Positions 20,723 to 31,166 of a stretch of DNA of 64,000 nucleotides are shown here, piece after piece. Within the stretch, counting starts at the first letter, position 1, and every line of letters starts with the position of its first letter. The notes under the pieces were generated by a model that was not told where the DNA came from, did no database searches, and worked only from the letters and a program-made list of their open reading frames with translations. The stretch is from Plasmodium malariae (taxonomy: Eukaryota > Apicomplexa > Aconoidasida > Haemosporida > Plasmodiidae). Both the position numbers and the translations under genes were made by a program. Location of the stretch: assembly GCF_900090045.1 (NCBI RefSeq), contig NC_041779.1, forward strand, positions 1,056,001 through 1,120,000. The letters are read 5' to 3'.

Positions 20723-21352
20723 TTATGTCTTCTTCAAATTGTTTATTCGTTCCTCAAGATTTGTAATGTCCACATCGTCTGCTTTCTCATTGTGTATTTC
20801 AATAACAGATGGTATTTGGTCCAATTTTGTGTTCATTTGTATACCTAACCCCTCTAAAACCTTAGCTACTATTTCATCTTCTTCCTCAGCCATATCTATA
20901 TCGTAATTCATAGTATCAAATAGATCATCTAGCATATCTTCTTTTAAAGACGCTTCATTATTTTGTTTCTGAAAAGTATATATTGATTTATTAATATTAT
21001 TTAGGTCTAGATAATTATTAACACGTTTAATTATTTTGTTAATATCATTTAAACTTTTACTTAACTGTTCAGAAGATTTCACACTCTGCAATTTTATTTT
21101 CATAGAAAATAAATGTGATTTAATTTTATTATATTTTGTGATCGTTTGTTTTACTTTTACAAAATCTTTTGCTAGGCTACGTACAAAAGTTAAATTATTT
21201 TTTTTTGCATATATTTTTATATTTTTTTCAATTTGCTTTTTTTCATTTTCTAGTTTAAATATTTCCCTCTCTAATTCCCTTATGGACCTATTTAAGTTTC
21301 TCTTCTCCTCCCTCAAACACTCCTCCAGGTTTTTAGAAAAGTACCCACCCAT
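20723..21352 (-). CDS. VPS2: ESCRT-III subunit VPS2 (CHMP2-like)
   Basis: 209 residues, single exon. It forms the membrane-remodelling ESCRT-III filament and recruits the AAA ATPase VPS4. The N-terminal half is the basic helical hairpin of CHMP2 (LREEKRNLNRSIRELEREIF, then FVRSLAKDFVKVKQTITKYN). An acidic region follows with EDMLDDLFDTMNYDID and EEDEIVAKVLEGLGIQM. The protein ends in an MIM1-type VPS4-binding helix (LEERINNLKK), matching LEERLKNLRRD at the end of CHMP2A. It begins Met-Gly-Gly-Tyr-Phe-Ser-Lys, a consensus N-myristoylation site (Gly2, Ser6), unusual for CHMP2 and more typical of CHMP6. The start is fixed by this Met: nothing in frame upstream. Confidence 0.92.
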   Translation of the reverse strand: MGGYFSKNLEECLREEKRNLNRSIRELEREIFKLENEKKQIEKNIKIYAKKNNLTFVRSLAKDFVKVKQTITKYNKIKSHLFSMKIKLQSVKSSEQLSKSLNDINKIIKRVNNYLDLNNINKSIYTFQKQNNEASLKEDMLDDLFDTMNYDIDMAEEEDEIVAKVLEGLGIQMNTKLDQIPSVIEIHNEKADDVDITNLEERINNLKKT

Positions 21353-21760
21353 GTGTGCAACTGATTACCATGTATATGTAAGGATGTAGGTGTGTAAGGT
21401 ATGTATATGTGTACGTAATTACTATGTATACATGCACATATATATGCCTTGAGTGTGTTCTAAGCGGGATCACTAGAATGTTAGGTCTTGTTCAATCAAC
21501 CTTCAATGTTTGTTTGTCATACACCCCTGCGTGTTATACGTACACACTTATCCTATGGACGTCTGTGTTGTTCATATATTTGCATTATGCATATGTTTGC
21601 ATAAACGGGTAGTTGTTTTAATTCCACAAATGTATTTCGTCCTTTCGCCCGTATTTCCTTCCTTCCTTCCTTTGTTTGTTTCTTTTTTTTTTTTTTTTTT
21701 TTTTCTTTTATTTTGAACCCTCCTGTTCATTCCACCTCACTTTGCTTGTGCGTCACTATG

Positions 21761-21972
21761 TTAATAAGCAAATATCTTAACGTTTTAACGAGCAAATATC
21801 TTAACGTTTTAATAAGCTAATCTCTTTACGTTTTAATAAGCTAATACCTTAACGTTTTAACGAGCAAATATCTTAACGTTTTAACGAGCAAATATCTTAA
21901 CGTTTTAATAAGCTAATCTCTTTACGTTTTAATAAGCTAATCTCTTTACGTTTTAATAAGCTAATCTCTTTA
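21761..21972. repeat. 24-bp tandem repeat with two alternating variants, about nine copies
   Basis: Units acgttttaacgagcaaatat + ctta and acgttttaataagctaatct + cttt are interspersed, suggesting higher-order duplication. Confidence 0.9.
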
Positions 21973-22159
21973 TGTGTCTCTTTGTTTTACTTTTGTTTTA
22001 TGTTCATGTTTTCTTCATATCGTTTTTTTGCTAATTGTCGTCTTCCCTTGCTTTCATCGATTTGCCTGTGAGCACTTAGTCCTCAGTTAGCTTTGTGTTG
22101 CCTTTTCGTTCCAAGGAGCTGCTGCGTTAAAAAGGATGAAAAACAAAACAAAAAGGGAA

Positions 22160-22362
22160 AAGAAACGAACAGATATTAAAAGAAAAGAAGAAAAGAAAAG
22201 AAAAGAAAAAATATAAGAAAAAAGAAAAGAAGAAAAAATATAAGAAAAAAGAAAAGAAGAAAAAAGAAAAGAAAAAAGAAAAGAAGAAAAAAGAAAAGAA
22301 AAAAGAAAAGAAGAAAAAAGAAAAGAAAAAAAAAAAGAAGAAAAAAAAAAAGAAGGGAAAAT
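22160..22362. repeat. GAAAAGAAGAAAAAA purine-rich array
   Basis: Strand-asymmetric polypurine array of about 200 bp, with the complementary polypyrimidine on the minus strand. Confidence 0.85.
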
Positions 22363-22719
22363 AAAATGAAGGCGCCACAATGCCTTTATTATTCTCAATG
22401 GATGCCTACTTGTTAAAATCACAGTGGGAAAAGAAAAAAAAAAAAAAAAAAAATTAAGACAAGTACAGCCACACAACAGATTTAAAAGCTGAAATTTAAG
22501 ATATGATTTTTACGCACAATGGTGCAAATACGCCGACATTAGTATTCCCTTACACTTTTTATTTAAAAAAAAAAAAAATTTGCACAGTATTATTGCTATT
22601 AAAAGGTGACAAGGTTCCTTTGACCACAGGGCAAACTACGAGGGTTGAGAAGTTTGCTCGCGGAGGCTATTTTATTTTATTATATTTTGCACAGTTTTAT
22701 TTTATTATTTTATTTTATT

Positions 22720-22835
22720 TTTTGTTATATTTTATTTTTTGTTAAATTTTATTTTTTGTTAAATTTTATTTTTTGTTATATTTTATTTTTTGTTATATTT
22801 TATTTTTTGTTAAATTTTATTTTTTGTTAAATTTT
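22720..22835. repeat. TTTTATTTTTTGTTA(A/T)A array
   Basis: 16- to 17-bp T-rich unit, about seven copies. Confidence 0.85.
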
Positions 22836-23095
22836 TTTTTTTTTTTTTTTGTTCTGTTTTTTCCCCTTGACTGCCCTATGTCACAAGTGGCTAAAGTAAT
22901 CATGCAAACTGTTCAACTGTTGAGCAGTTAAAATTTGAAGATTAATATTTTCCTTCTTATTTAAGTGGAGTTAATGCTTTTTTTTTTATTTTAACTTCTT
23001 AAAAATTTGAAGTATCATTACATCGCTTTTTAACCTCCTCCTCATTCTTCAAATTTGTAATTTAGTTTTTTGCTTCATTTTTCGTTCTGTGGAAT

Positions 23096-23186
23096 ATGGA
23101 GGAGAGGGGTTATCTCCCCCCGCTTTGGCCAAATGGCCAAAGATCACCCCAAAGGACAAGATCATGTTAAGTAAGTGCTAATGGGG
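23096..23186. other. GC-rich island with inverted repeats
   Basis: Contains a 9-bp stem ctttggcca/tggccaaag with a 2-base loop (23123-23142) and a ggaga/tctcc stem just before it, then cacccc facing gggg. It is markedly richer in G+C than its surroundings. May be a structured non-coding RNA; no family recognised. Confidence 0.35.
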
Positions 23187-23907
23187 GGATGCGGAAAAGA
23201 ACATAAGTATGTGTGTGTGTGTGTGTGTGTGTATATGCATGGGCGTGTGCGCTTGTATATGTATGTACGTACATATAATAGTATACATTAAAAGTTAATT
23301 TAATTTTTTTTTTTTTTAATTTTTTAATACAAGATCTGGGTTAGAATGCGCTTAGTTTTAAAATAGCTCGAAAAAAAAAAAAAAAAAAATGTAAGAAGAG
23401 ACACTTTTAAATTGTAGGAAGTATCACATGGTTTATTTGTATTATATTGCATTGTATTGTATCACTTTGCACATATCTGTGTTACTTTATATGTTTTACT
23501 TTTTTTTTTTCCTCCCCCATTTTTTGTTCTTGTAAGGGGAATTACGAATAATAATGAAAAGGCTAAGGTAAAACTCGGGAGTGGGCACACGTATAGATGT
23601 ATGTATGGATATATATTTACATATGTAACGTATACACGTATGTATTTCGTGCATACGTATATGTGTATATTGCGTGTATAAGTATATGTATATATTGCGC
23701 GCTTGTGGGTATGTTTGCACCTCTGGTAAAGTTCCCCACATATCAGTGAAACCCTTTGCCTGCATTTCTGCCTGACCCGTTCAGGGGATGATATATGATG
23801 CTGTTCCGTTAGAAGCTGCTCTACTTGGAGTGTTTTCCCTCTGGAGGCAGATGCACACATACACACCACTCATCACAGCACCTTCTTCGCTACAACCATG
23901 TATCATC

Positions 23908-26900
23908 TTAATGTTTGCTCTTTTTATAATGAAAATTGTTGTTATCGCTTGTAGGAGTTGAAATCTTATTATGGTATTTATCTTCCCCGAATGAAAGACT
24001 TCTCTTTTTTTGAATTTTATTTTTTATTTTTTTAAGTTGATCAGAGTGTTCACTCTCGTAAGAATGGCGATATTTTTCCCTTCTGTATGACTGATCACTA
24101 TTATATGATGAAGTGCTAAACTCTTGTTTTACATTACTATGTACGTTACTATATACGTTGCTATGTACTTTACTATTTACGTTAATATTTTCTTTTCCTT
24201 TTGTGCTGCTATATATGTTGTATTGTTTTTTTTTTTTTTTTTTTTTTTTTTCATTTTTTATTAATATTACTTCCTTGTGTGCATTATGCTCATTTATATA
24301 CCTCTTACTTTTTTTTTTTTTTTTTTGTTCTGCACATATTGTGTTGACGAGTTTTGCGCGGATGAACTACGGTTCTTTTCTAAATCGGAGTAGCTGTCAT
24401 CAAAATTTACTGACAGATTTTTCCTCATTAACTCATCTTTCTCCCTCTTTTTTGATATATGCTTCTCTGTTAGCTTCCTATGTGTATGTGTTTTCCCCCT
24501 CTCTTGGTGCCTTTTCTTTCTTCTGTTTTTTCTGTCCTCTTTGGCCATCTCTTTTTTAAAAATTTCCTCGTTTTCTAATAATCGTTTGTACCTTCTTTTT
24601 CTTATGTCCTCTTTTTCCTTTTTCCTTTTTTCATATTTCATTTGCTTAATTTTTTTTTTTTCGTCATTTTTTCTTTTTCTTTCTTGCTTTTCTCTGTATG
24701 TCTGATCGATAAGCTGTTGGTCTTTTCGAAAAGTTAAAACTATATAAGTGATTACCTTCTTCACCTTGCGTATTATTTTTTTAAAAATTTTGATGAACTT
24801 ACCAGGTATTCGTATCATAACTCTATACATATCCTCAAGTTTCCACATAATTAACATTCTAGTAGTCTTCAATTTGTGAAATAAACTCATCTTTATTATA
24901 ACGTTCCTACATATAGGCATACTAGGAATAACAAATATAAAAAAAGCCAACACAACAAAAACAAATAAAATCATTTTTATAATATTTTCCGCTCTTGTTA
25001 TATAGGAGAATATCTTCCTTCTATATATGTACAGGTTGTCCTCTACATCATCCAGGAGATACAGTTGTTTTATGTGGTTTTCAAGAACATTTTCGGGAAC
25101 GTTATAGGTTAGGACCATGTTGAAGATAACATTTGTGCTTGTCCCTTCTTCCACCGTCTCTTCCACTACACTGAAAAGAAAATGCTCTTCACTGTACCCC
25201 TCGTGCGAGTCGTGTGGATTGTGTTTTCCATGCGCATCCTGCTTGTCATGTTTGCCCTGTTGTGCTCCTTTGTAGCTTATCTTTTCACGTATGTATCCTC
25301 TTTTTTTCTCCCTCACCTGCGCTTGGGTTTGTTCCTGTACCCCTAAAACCTCTGTATCTTTCTCTTCCCAATTCTTTGCTTCTCCTTCTGCTTCTTCCCC
25401 TTCCCGCTTCTTTACCTCCCGCGTAATTACAACACTACAAGGTGTCACGAGAAGGTCAACAATGGGTTCAAATTTTATCGTTATCGTGGATTCACACGTT
25501 TTGCACAAAAACATTTTTCTTCTTAAAGTAGACATATCATGAACAATTCTCTTATTACAGTTTATGGAAATATTTAATTCTTTGTCTACGTTCTCTTCAT
25601 TCCATATGCTTATATATATAGTACAGTGTTTGTATAATTCATTATTAAAATCATAACAGTTACTTAAACTGTGCACGAATGATACGGACTCACCTTTTTT
25701 TTGTTCATCATAATATATATTTAACTCTTCATTATTGTCAGATATTATTTCGATGAAGTTATGCTCTTTTTTTTCTAAAACGACATAGTAGTTGTTTTCT
25801 ACGTGCTCCATGATGTTTTTCCCACCATTTAATGGGGATTCCTCTCCTCTAAGCTGGCCATCTAAGTCCGCGTCTACATCTGCATCTACATCTGCGTCTA
25901 CATCTGCGCCTACATCTGCATCTACATCTTCGTCTACATCTGCGTCTACATCTGCGCCTACATCTGCGTCTACATCTGCGCCTACATCTGCATCTACATC
26001 TGCGCCTACATCTGCGTCTACATCTGCGCCTACATCTGCATCTACATCTGCGCCTACATCTGCGTCTACATGTACGCCTGCATCTTCACTGATACCATCT
26101 TCCATCTTCCCTTCTTTTCTGCTCTCATTTGGCCCTTCGGCCTCTAGACCAGCTGCAAACAGATCTGTGTACACGTTATGTGCGTCTTTATAACTGCTCA
26201 AATGGGACTTCTTTATCATAAAAAAGGAATAATTATAAAGTAATAATTTCTTATGATCCAGCTGTTTTTCTAAGTTGACAAAATGGTCCAGTTGTTTCTT
26301 AAAACAGTAATTTCTTTCATGTGAACAAAGTCCTTTTTGCTTATTCCAGACACTTGGGTAAGAAGTTAATGTATTGCACTCCCCTCCTTTTTCATTAACG
26401 TAGTCAGGATGAACAACCAGAGAACCCTTCAAAATGTTACCATCTCAAGTTGGTACAGGCAGGAAAAGAAAGCATGTGAAGCGATATATTAGAAAGACAA
26501 AAGCAAAGATCGAAGCAATGAACGGAGCAAAACACGAAGCAAAAGCACGCACGGAAATAATGATAAAAAGGCAGTTGCACAATCTTGGCACGTGTGTTTG
26601 AAAAAGGGTGTGCAAATTTTTTAGAAAAGCTAATGAATTAACACCTGTAAAGGATTCCTTCAACATTATCTGAAGTGAGGATGCACACAGACATAGGTAT
26701 GTATGTATATATATAAATATGTATATATGTTAATATGACAATAAGGCAAATATATGGATGTTGTAAGTGAAACACTAGTGCGACATGATAATTTTTCAGT
26801 GCATTTATTGAAAAATTATTTTTATGTATTACTCTTTCTTTAAATATGTCTGCATCTATAAAAAGATAATTCCCTTCAATGGAATCGCCCTAATGTGGAG

Positions 26901-28697
26901 AAGTGCATGATGTATTATATCAGACTGCACTATACTTATGGCTTAACAGCAACGGTACTTGTAGCCTCTCAACACTACTAATTATGCCTTTCTAATTTTC
27001 TCATTGACGCACATCTTTCAAATGCAGCTTATTTACTTTGTAAGTCTTTTCAGCATGAAACTTTATTTTTACATTAAATATTTCTAAAAAGAAAATAATG
27101 TTATGTGTTAACGAAATGTTTTTCCAGAAAATTTGTCTATCAGTCTTCTTTTTTTATTTTTTTATTTTATTTTTTTTATCATATCATACCATCATCTATT
27201 TCATAATTCGAGGGGTCTAAGAGGTACGTCTTTCTCTCTAGCGCCGATTTGTCCTTTATGAAGGATACGCAGGGAAAGAGCAAAAGGAGAAGAGGAGAAA
27301 AAAAAAAAAAAAGAAAAGAAAAGAAAAAAACTTTTTAAATAAAGTATGCTTTCATTTTTCACTTTTATTAATTTATTACTTTTCTTTTTTTTTCTTTTTT
27401 TTTTTCGTCCATTTTTCGCTTATTTTTCTTTCGGCTGTTTTTACGTTCATATTTATAAAGAGTTCATCATTAAAATCTGAGGGAAAAAAGGAGGGGGAGG
27501 GGGAAAAAAAAAAAAATAAATAAAAAAAATAAAAAAAGATAAAATAAAAGTGAGGCTAAAAAAGGTATAGGCGATAGAACAATATAACTAATAATAGGTA
27601 TCCTCTGCAGTGTTGCAAAGAAGACAAACTATACCGAACTGCTGCAAGGTAACATTTAACATAAAAAAGCTTGAATTCTGCTGAATGTAAAACTCATGAT
27701 ATATTTTTTCTTTTTTTTTCAAGCAGGACAGTGTCAAGAGGATGCCCTTTTCTTGGTCTATTAAAAAAGACAAAAGGAGAAGGGATAAAGGAAAAAGAAA
27801 AAAAATAAACATAACAGAATAAGACAAAACAAACGTAACAGAATAAGACAAAACAAACGTAACAGAATAAGACAAAACAAACGTAACAGAACAAGACAGA
27901 ACAAACAAAACGAAATAACAATTTTAACTGCTATAATACGGATGAGCTATGAATAAAACCCCGTAAGTAAAATAAAAATTTAAACACTTAAAACATAAAT
28001 GCACTTAAAGCAAAAATTTTGCGTGTATACCTTTTTTGTCGCAAAGGAATTTCGCTCTTTTGTATTTTAAATGAGAATATAAAGGGAATGTAGGATATTG
28101 ACTGCAATAACAACAGTAACACGTTCGATGATCGTCCTCATTTTCGTGTAATTGTTTTTTCTCTTGGCAAAATTCTTTTAAACTTTTATTCTTTATTTCA
28201 CTTTTTTTAAATGATATTAATTTCTCGAAATGTTTCAAAGGCACATCCTTTAATGAGGGAAAAAATTTGTAAAACTCTGAAGAATTGTTTATCGTCTCTC
28301 GTGTTAAGCTAGTAAGACATGCATACGTGTATGCGTGTGCGTGTGTGCATGGGCACTGGCATGTGCGCTTATACATATATATGTACGAATATATGTACGC
28401 ATGTATGTACGCATGTATGTATGTATATACGTATGTATGCATGTACACATGTACATATCACGGTAGGTGCAACTCTGCGTGGAGTGAAAAACACATTTTT
28501 TTAAAAATATTCATTATTAACATAAACATATTTAATGGGGTATATGACAGTAGATCTGTATATTTCTTCAACATATAAGAGAAAATTTCTAAATGGAGAG
28601 CCCTCAGGTCTACGAACTACATATCTCTGTTTCTGTCATGTTTAAAAGGAGAAATACATAAAATAGTGAAATGTTTTAATGCACTGTGTTACCTATT

Positions 28698-28791
<94 letters not shown>

Positions 28792-28997
28792 GCTTATATG
28801 TATATGCTCTATAATGACACGTTCGCGTTGCGTGTGCTTTTTTCTATTCATTTTCGTTTTTATCTTTTAGAGACATTCTTAAAATATAAAGTGTACGTAT
28901 TATCTTTGTTAGTTGGCTTGGAATTTTCAACTGTTCGAGAAATATTTAGTTGTAGAAACAAAAAAAGCGCAACGATACACATGCTCAACCAACCCAT
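23908..28997 (-). CDS. HAP2p: HAP2/GCS1-family gamete fusion protein (probable HAP2 paralogue), about 12 exons
   Basis: HAP2 proteins are class II fusogens of male gametes. Exons I can place (minus strand): signal exon from 28997 (MGWLSMCIVALFLFLQL); about 28650-28520; 28308-28031; 27757-27635; 27476-27445; 27253-27190; 27083-27037; about 26991-26959; about 26889-26780; 26669-26645; and 26443-23908. Splice phases match across 28308-27037 and at 26669/26443. Boundaries of exons 1, 2, 8 and 9 are uncertain. Family features: a Cys-rich segment (HRTCYCCYCSQYP), a fusion-domain strand region (EFYIQQNSSFFMLNVTL), CFKKQLDHF near the start of the last exon (the HAP2 C..NQL pattern), and a Cys-bearing beta domain (ISINCNKRIVHD, MFLCKTCESTITIKFEPIVD). 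One transmembrane helix (about 24925-24990) and a long basic cytoplasmic tail follow. A VDADVGAD array sits in the ectodomain. An 18-base poly-A at 24309-24326 shifts the tail into a stop at 24294. With one more A the frame continues to TAA at 23908. HAP2 itself lies on another chromosome in P. falciparum, hence the paralogue call. Confidence 0.62.
25862..26075. repeat. 12/24-bp coding repeat (VDADVGAD) in the HAP2-like ectodomain
   Basis: Alternating acatctgcgtct and acatctgcgcct units encode Val-Asp-Ala-Asp-Val-Gly-Ala-Asp on the minus strand, about 17 half-units. Strongly acidic insert. Confidence 0.9.
27806..27912. repeat. 24-bp tandem repeat within an intron of the HAP2-like gene
   Basis: Unit aacgtaacagaataagacaa + aaca, four copies. 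On the coding strand it forms a pyrimidine-rich tract before the exon starting at 27757. Confidence 0.85.
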
Positions 28998-30203
28998 GTA
29001 TGTGTATCTTTTTTTTTTTTTTCTACTATAATTTTTGTGGTACAATGCTTTAATTTTTTTTTTTTTTTTTTTAAGCCTTATACACCTTTTTGAATGTTAA
29101 AAAAAAAAAAAAAAAAAAAATATGCAAATATGCAAAAATTATGAACAGTACATAATTTTTGTTCTCTTCTTAGGTTGTTTTAGTATTTTGGCTAGTTCGC
29201 ATGTTCATTTGTTCGTATGTTCATATATTCGTATGTTCATATGTTCATATGTTCATGTGTTAATATGATAATTTGTTCACTTGATCATGTGCTCGCGCTA
29301 TTATTTTCCACTCCTTTTTGCTGCATTTTTGCCATTCGCTTTATACCGCTGGGGTTGGAATCAATTATAAAATGGAAAGCCTTACATAGGGGCTTGTGTA
29401 GATAAAGATATATACATATGGGTGTTAATAAAACAAACAAAAAAAAAAGGACTCAAATTTATTCATATTTCAATATAATTTACTTTCTATCAAAATATCA
29501 TATGTTCAGGTAAAAAAAAAAAAAAAAAAAGGGGGAAATTTTTTTTTGCGTATTTTTCTCCTGAACATTTGCAAAAGATGTGTGCAAAAAAGTAGATAAA
29601 TATAGAGAAAAAAAAAAAAAAAAAAAAAAAAAACTTCCTCTTCCTTTTTTTCTTGCACTTTAATAAAAACAAACATTAAATAATTTAACGTTTTTAAAAC
29701 AGCTTTTACATAATGCAATAATATGAACACCACGGGTATGATATTAGGATATACTGTCTGATATGTGGAATGATGAATGGAAGCACATACTAAAGAGAAA
29801 ATATGCTTTCGTAAAATTCCTTGAAGGGATGGTATGTTAACAACACATGACTTTAAAACTTTATATATATATTTGTATTAATATATTTATATATGTGTAT
29901 ATGTACACATGTACACGTATATATATGCACACTTTTTTGTCTTTAATCGGGCCAACGTATACGAAAAGGCAGTAAACCCAAATTCTTTCATTGTGTATTT
30001 CTTAGTACTATCGGATAATTGATGAAGTTTGATCCGAAGCCTCAGGGAAGAATCACTTGCATGTAATGGGTCATAATGTATACACATATACGCATACATA
30101 TACTCACGTTTGGTTTTCTACTTGCCCTTTTGCTTTCCCTATTTTTCTAGCTTGTTCTTAAGGGTGCCTCAACAATTAGTTAAAAGCCTTAAAGCTTGAA
30201 CCA

Positions 30204-30234
<31 letters not shown>

Positions 30235-31021
30235 GAGATGTTATACTTGCTCTAAATTTTATTTTCTTCTATTACCATTAGCTGAATCAAGCATCAGATA
30301 ACACTTGCTTTCTCTTTCTTTAATTTCACATTTTCCATTATTCTAAAGGAGTAAAAAAAAAAAAAAAAAAAAAAATTATTTTGAGAGGATATAATAAATA
30401 TTCTGAATGAAATAATTTTTTTTTTGTTTATTTTCTATTTTTTGTTTATTTTATTTTTTTGTTTATTTTATTTTTTTGTTTATTTTATTTTTTTGTTTAA
30501 TTTATTTTTTTGGTTTTTTCTTTTCTATTGTACTGTTTATTTTTACTCCCCATTTTCAAACCTTTACATAAAAAGTGTATTTCGGTATAACTAAAGCGTT
30601 CCTGCATTTTGTACACCTTAGTGAGGAAAAACAAAAAAAAAAATAATAATAATAAAAAAAAAAAAAACAGACAAAATAAATGAAAGCAAAATAAAGCAAT
30701 GTAAAATCAAATAAACACAAAAAAAAAAAAAAAAAAAGCAAAGAAACGAAACGAAATATAATAACGACACAAGGATAAACGAATAATAGAAGGTTAAAGG
30801 GAAAATTTTAATTAAAAGGAGGAATAAAGTCCAAGTAGAACAATCATGCGTATTAAATAAACAAATTAAGAGGCTGCAAAAATATGTAAAATTTCTTTCT
30901 CTCATTTTACTTTAAAAAATATAAACAAATTTCTTTTTTTTCTGAAATTTACATATATAGTTTTTGTGTTTTGTTTTTTTTTATTATTTTTTTTTTGGAG
31001 GGGTTTTTATTTTGTTTTATT

Positions 31022-31059
<38 letters not shown>

Positions 31060-31166
31060 GTCATTTTATTCCTTTTAGCCATTCTTTGTTATCTTCATCC
31101 TCTTCATCATCTTCTTTTTTTTTTTTTGTATGTTATTATCATTTTTAACATTATCTATGTAAAAGT
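28998..31166. other. divergent spacer, HAP2-like / EF-hand gene
   Basis: Contains (TATA)n at 28730-28790, six poly-A/T tracts, a TTTTTTTGTTTATTTTATT array at 30410-30520 and poly-T of 36-37 at 31023-31058. A chain of possible minus-strand exons with matching phases lies at 29790-30617 (see findings). Confidence 0.55.

Larger units (their letters stand above)
21353..23907. other. spacer between VPS2 and the HAP2-like gene
   Basis: Holds a 24-bp repeat, a purine-rich GAAAA array, a TTAAATTTTATTTTTTG array, a (GT)n run at 23210-23232 and a GC-rich hairpin region at 23096-23186. The open frames at 22087-22476 and 22645-22830 are the repeat arrays read through. No protein-coding gene seen. Confidence 0.6.

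Noticed and set aside
26430..26443. Starting the HAP2-like protein at 26432
   Set aside because: That position is TTG, not ATG. The frame is open back to an AG acceptor at 26444, and the exon joins in phase to upstream exons.
31023..31160. Acidic minus-strand frame EDDEEDEDNKEWLKG upstream of the EF-hand gene
   Set aside because: Short, needs a homopolymer correction, has no donor site, and is explained by the CT-rich 5' leader of the plus-strand gene.
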